Assembly (NCBI RefSeq): GCF_010820555.1
Contig: NZ_JAAIKD010000002.1
Span: 310,001-374,000 of the forward strand
Direction of reading: 5' to 3'
Length of the DNA: 64,000 nt
Origin: Psychroflexus aurantiacus
GTDB lineage: Bacteria > Bacteroidota > Bacteroidia > Flavobacteriales > Flavobacteriaceae
Shown here: one piece after another, positions 62,418 to 64,000 of the stretch
Layout of the letters: every line of letters starts with the position of its first letter
How positions within the stretch are numbered: the stretch's first letter is position 1
The notes under the pieces: model-generated
Database searches by the model: none
What the model was told of the DNA's origin: nothing
Seen by the model: the letters and a program-made list of their open reading frames with translations, nothing else
Translations under genes and position numbers: made by a program

Positions 62418-63278
62418 TTATGCTCTTACCGATTGATTCATAACAAGATCTATGTATAAATTGATCTTGTTCTTGAGTTCCTTTCTGTGAGAAATAAAAT
62501 CCAAGAAGCCATGTTCCTTCAAAAATTCAGAGGATTGAAATCCTTTTGGCAAATCTTTACCCGTAGTGTCTTTTACAACTCTGGGACCTGCAAAACCGAT
62601 TAATGCGCCAGGTTCAGCGATATTGATATCGCCCAGCATGGCAAATGAAGCCGTGGTTCCGCCCGTTGTCGGGTCGGTACAAAGTGAAATGTACGGAAGT
62701 TTAGCTTTTGCCAGCTGTGTAAGCTTAACCGATGTTTTTGCCAGCTGCATTAGTGATAAGGCTGCTTCCATCATTCTAGCTCCTCCGGATTTCGAAATGA
62801 TAATTAAAGGACAGTGATTGGCGATAGCGTGATCTACCGCTCTGGCTATTTTCTCGCCAACAACAGAACCCATGGACCCGCCAATAAATTTGAAATCCAT
62901 GGCAGCAATCACAACTTCTTTGCCTTTGGATTTACCAATGGCAGTTCTGATGGCGTCATTAAGTCCAGTCGCATTTTCGACCTCTTTTAGGCGATCTTTG
63001 TATTTTTTGGTGTCTTCAAACTTTAAAGGGTCTTTGGATTTTAACGATGCGTCTAATTCTTCAAATTTTCCGCTGTCAAACAGAATATCAAAATATTCTG
63101 TACTCCCTATCCTTACATGGTAATCATCTTCCGGACTTACAAAAAAGTTTTTTGCAAGTTGTTCGGCGTCGATAATTTTACCCGTAGGGGATTTATACCA
63201 CAAGCCTTTCGGGACATCTTTCTTGTCCTCAGTGGCTGTTTGAATCCCTTTTTTCTTTCTCTTAAACCAAGCTGCCAT
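62418..63278 (-). CDS. accD: acetyl-CoA carboxylase carboxyltransferase beta subunit, no zinc ribbon
   Basis: The 286-residue product has the AccD crotonase-fold core: [78 protein letters not shown] and IGFAGPRVV. The N-terminal zinc ribbon normally written with four Cys is present in outline ([20 protein letters not shown], then FVSPEDDYH) but all four Cys are replaced. It forms the carboxyltransferase with AccA, which is not in the window, for malonyl-CoA synthesis. Confidence 0.93.
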   Translation of the reverse strand: MAAWFKRKKKGIQTATEDKKDVPKGLWYKSPTGKIIDAEQLAKNFFVSPEDDYHVRIGSTEYFDILFDSGKFEELDASLKSKDPLKFEDTKKYKDRLKEVENATGLNDAIRTAIGKSKGKEVVIAAMDFKFIGGSMGSVVGEKIARAVDHAIANHCPLIIISKSGGARMMEAALSLMQLAKTSVKLTQLAKAKLPYISLCTDPTTGGTTASFAMLGDINIAEPGALIGFAGPRVVKDTTGKDLPKGFQSSEFLKEHGFLDFISHRKELKNKINLYIDLVMNQSVRA

Positions 63279-63292
63279 ATGTAGGGGCTATA

Positions 63293-64000
63293 TTATAAGG
63301 TGTTGATATTGTTTAAATCTTCAAATGCTTTTTCTAATCTGGTGATGAATGTTTTTTCACCTTCCCTGAGCCATTTTCGAGGATCGTAGTGTTTTTTATT
63401 AGGAACGTCATCCCCTTCAGGATTTCCTATTTGGGCAGAGATATACTCTATTTTAGAAGTCATATAATCTCTAATGCCCTCCGTAAAGGCATATTGCAAA
63501 TCGGTATCGATGTTCATTTTGATGACGCCATACCCAATAGATTCTTTTATTTCTTCTACAGTTGATCCACTTCCACCGTGAAATACAAAATCGATATGAT
63601 TTTCTTCTACCTTGTATTTGTTTGAAACGTATCCCTGAGAATTTTTGAGAATTTCGGGAGTGAGTTTTACGTTTCCTGGTTTATAAACACCATGTACATT
63701 TCCAAAAGCTGCTGCAATGGTAAACTGGTCTGAAACTTTGCTCAACTCTTCGTAAGCGTAGGCAACCTCTTCAGGTTGTGTATATAATTTAGAGGAATCA
63801 ATGTCTGTATTATCAACACCATCTTCTTCTCCGCCTGTTACGCCAAGTTCAATTTCTAAAGTCATTCCCATCTTTTTCATTCTTTCCAGATAGGTTTTGC
63901 AAATCTCAATGTTTTCTTCCAAGGGTTCTTCAGAAAGATCGATCATGTGGGAACTGAAGAGCGGCTTGCCGTGAATTTTGTAAAATTTCTCACCTTCATC
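63293..64000 (-). CDS. fbaA: fructose-bisphosphate aldolase class II, partial
   Basis: The frame runs off the right edge; upstream residues DEGEKFYKIHGKPLFSSH precede SSHMIDLSEEPLEENI, so the ATG at 63946 is internal. About 235 C-terminal residues are present, including LEIELGVTGGEEDGVDN (metal-site Glu), AAAFGNVHGVY (metal His), FHGGSGST (phosphate loop) and MNIDTDLQYAFTEGIRDY. These match the E. coli FbaA-type zinc aldolase that splits fructose-1,6-bisphosphate. Confidence 0.95.
   Translation of the reverse strand, partial: DEGEKFYKIHGKPLFSSHMIDLSEEPLEENIEICKTYLERMKKMGMTLEIELGVTGGEEDGVDNTDIDSSKLYTQPEEVAYAYEELSKVSDQFTIAAAFGNVHGVYKPGNVKLTPEILKNSQGYVSNKYKVEENHIDFVFHGGSGSTVEEIKESIGYGVIKMNIDTDLQYAFTEGIRDYMTSKIEYISAQIGNPEGDDVPNKKHYDPRKWLREGEKTFITRLEKAFEDLNNINTL

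Overview
The window looks like a contiguous stretch of chromosome from a marine-type member of the Flavobacteriia (Bacteroidota). Evidence: promoters of the Bacteroidota type (TAnnTTTG at -7), almost no Shine-Dalgarno sequences, a tmRNA whose tag reads GEDNYALAA, a short RpoD without region 1.1, a zinc-ribbon-less AccD, DUF4252 proteins, a BtuG-like surface lipoprotein, and a green-type proteorhodopsin next to blh. I see no rRNA or tRNA genes, no CRISPR array, no insertion sequence with a transposase, and no prophage.

Layout. 1-3480: end of a DUF2891 gene coupled to an atypical Nramp transporter, then a gamma-glutamyltransferase. 3481-5641: a sparse region with small or decayed frames on the minus strand, a signal-less solute-binding-like protein, and a non-coding stretch with a nested palindrome. 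5642-15475: a seven-gene operon (class III aminotransferase, carbon-nitrogen hydrolase, VOC protein, 914-residue Orn/Lys/Arg decarboxylase-fold enzyme, ATP-grasp protein with an AT-hook-like tail, C45 autoproteolytic amidase or acyltransferase, semialdehyde dehydrogenase). This is the best candidate for an undescribed pathway. 15588-22111: hemerythrin, YjjX, tmRNA, a saccharopine-dehydrogenase-like protein, nitroreductase, pterin dehydratase, a reductase-like epimerase, and gcvT. 22276-27537: an S41 protease lipoprotein, an ECF sigma / membrane protein / two DUF4252 genes operon, DoxX, a membrane-anchored unknown, and ACP phosphodiesterase. 27640-35961: glmM, a lipid A acyltransferase, rhomboid, PASTA protein plus rluD, yaaA, a PH-domain protein, a MITE-like structured repeat, cysH, ytxJ and an ankyrin protein.

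36028-43960: the light and B12 region. Proteorhodopsin and blh (retinal synthesis) are divergent from one 95-bp promoter region. btuD-btuC-btuF (minus) and a cobalamin riboswitch followed by btuB and a btuG-like gene (plus) form a complete B12 capture and import set. 44095-49603: envelope glycan genes (flippase, three GT2 glycosyltransferases, a phosphoethanolamine-transferase-like protein). 49603-55601: M3 peptidase, ftsE and a 1003-residue TPR protein. 55670-64000: housekeeping genes on the minus strand: rpoD, proCBA, rpsO-pnp, accD and a partial fbaA.

How the parts fit: the 5.6-15.5 kb operon contains enzymes able to make an amine (decarboxylase), make an amide or similar bond (ATP-grasp), hydrolyse amides (nitrilase family, C45), and oxidise an amine to an acid (aminotransferase plus aldehyde dehydrogenase). 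That suggests polyamine or basic amino acid metabolism through a protected, conjugated intermediate, analogous to but not homologous with the Puu pathway; this is inference. All positions come from reading the sequence; family names come from recalled motifs and no database search was run.
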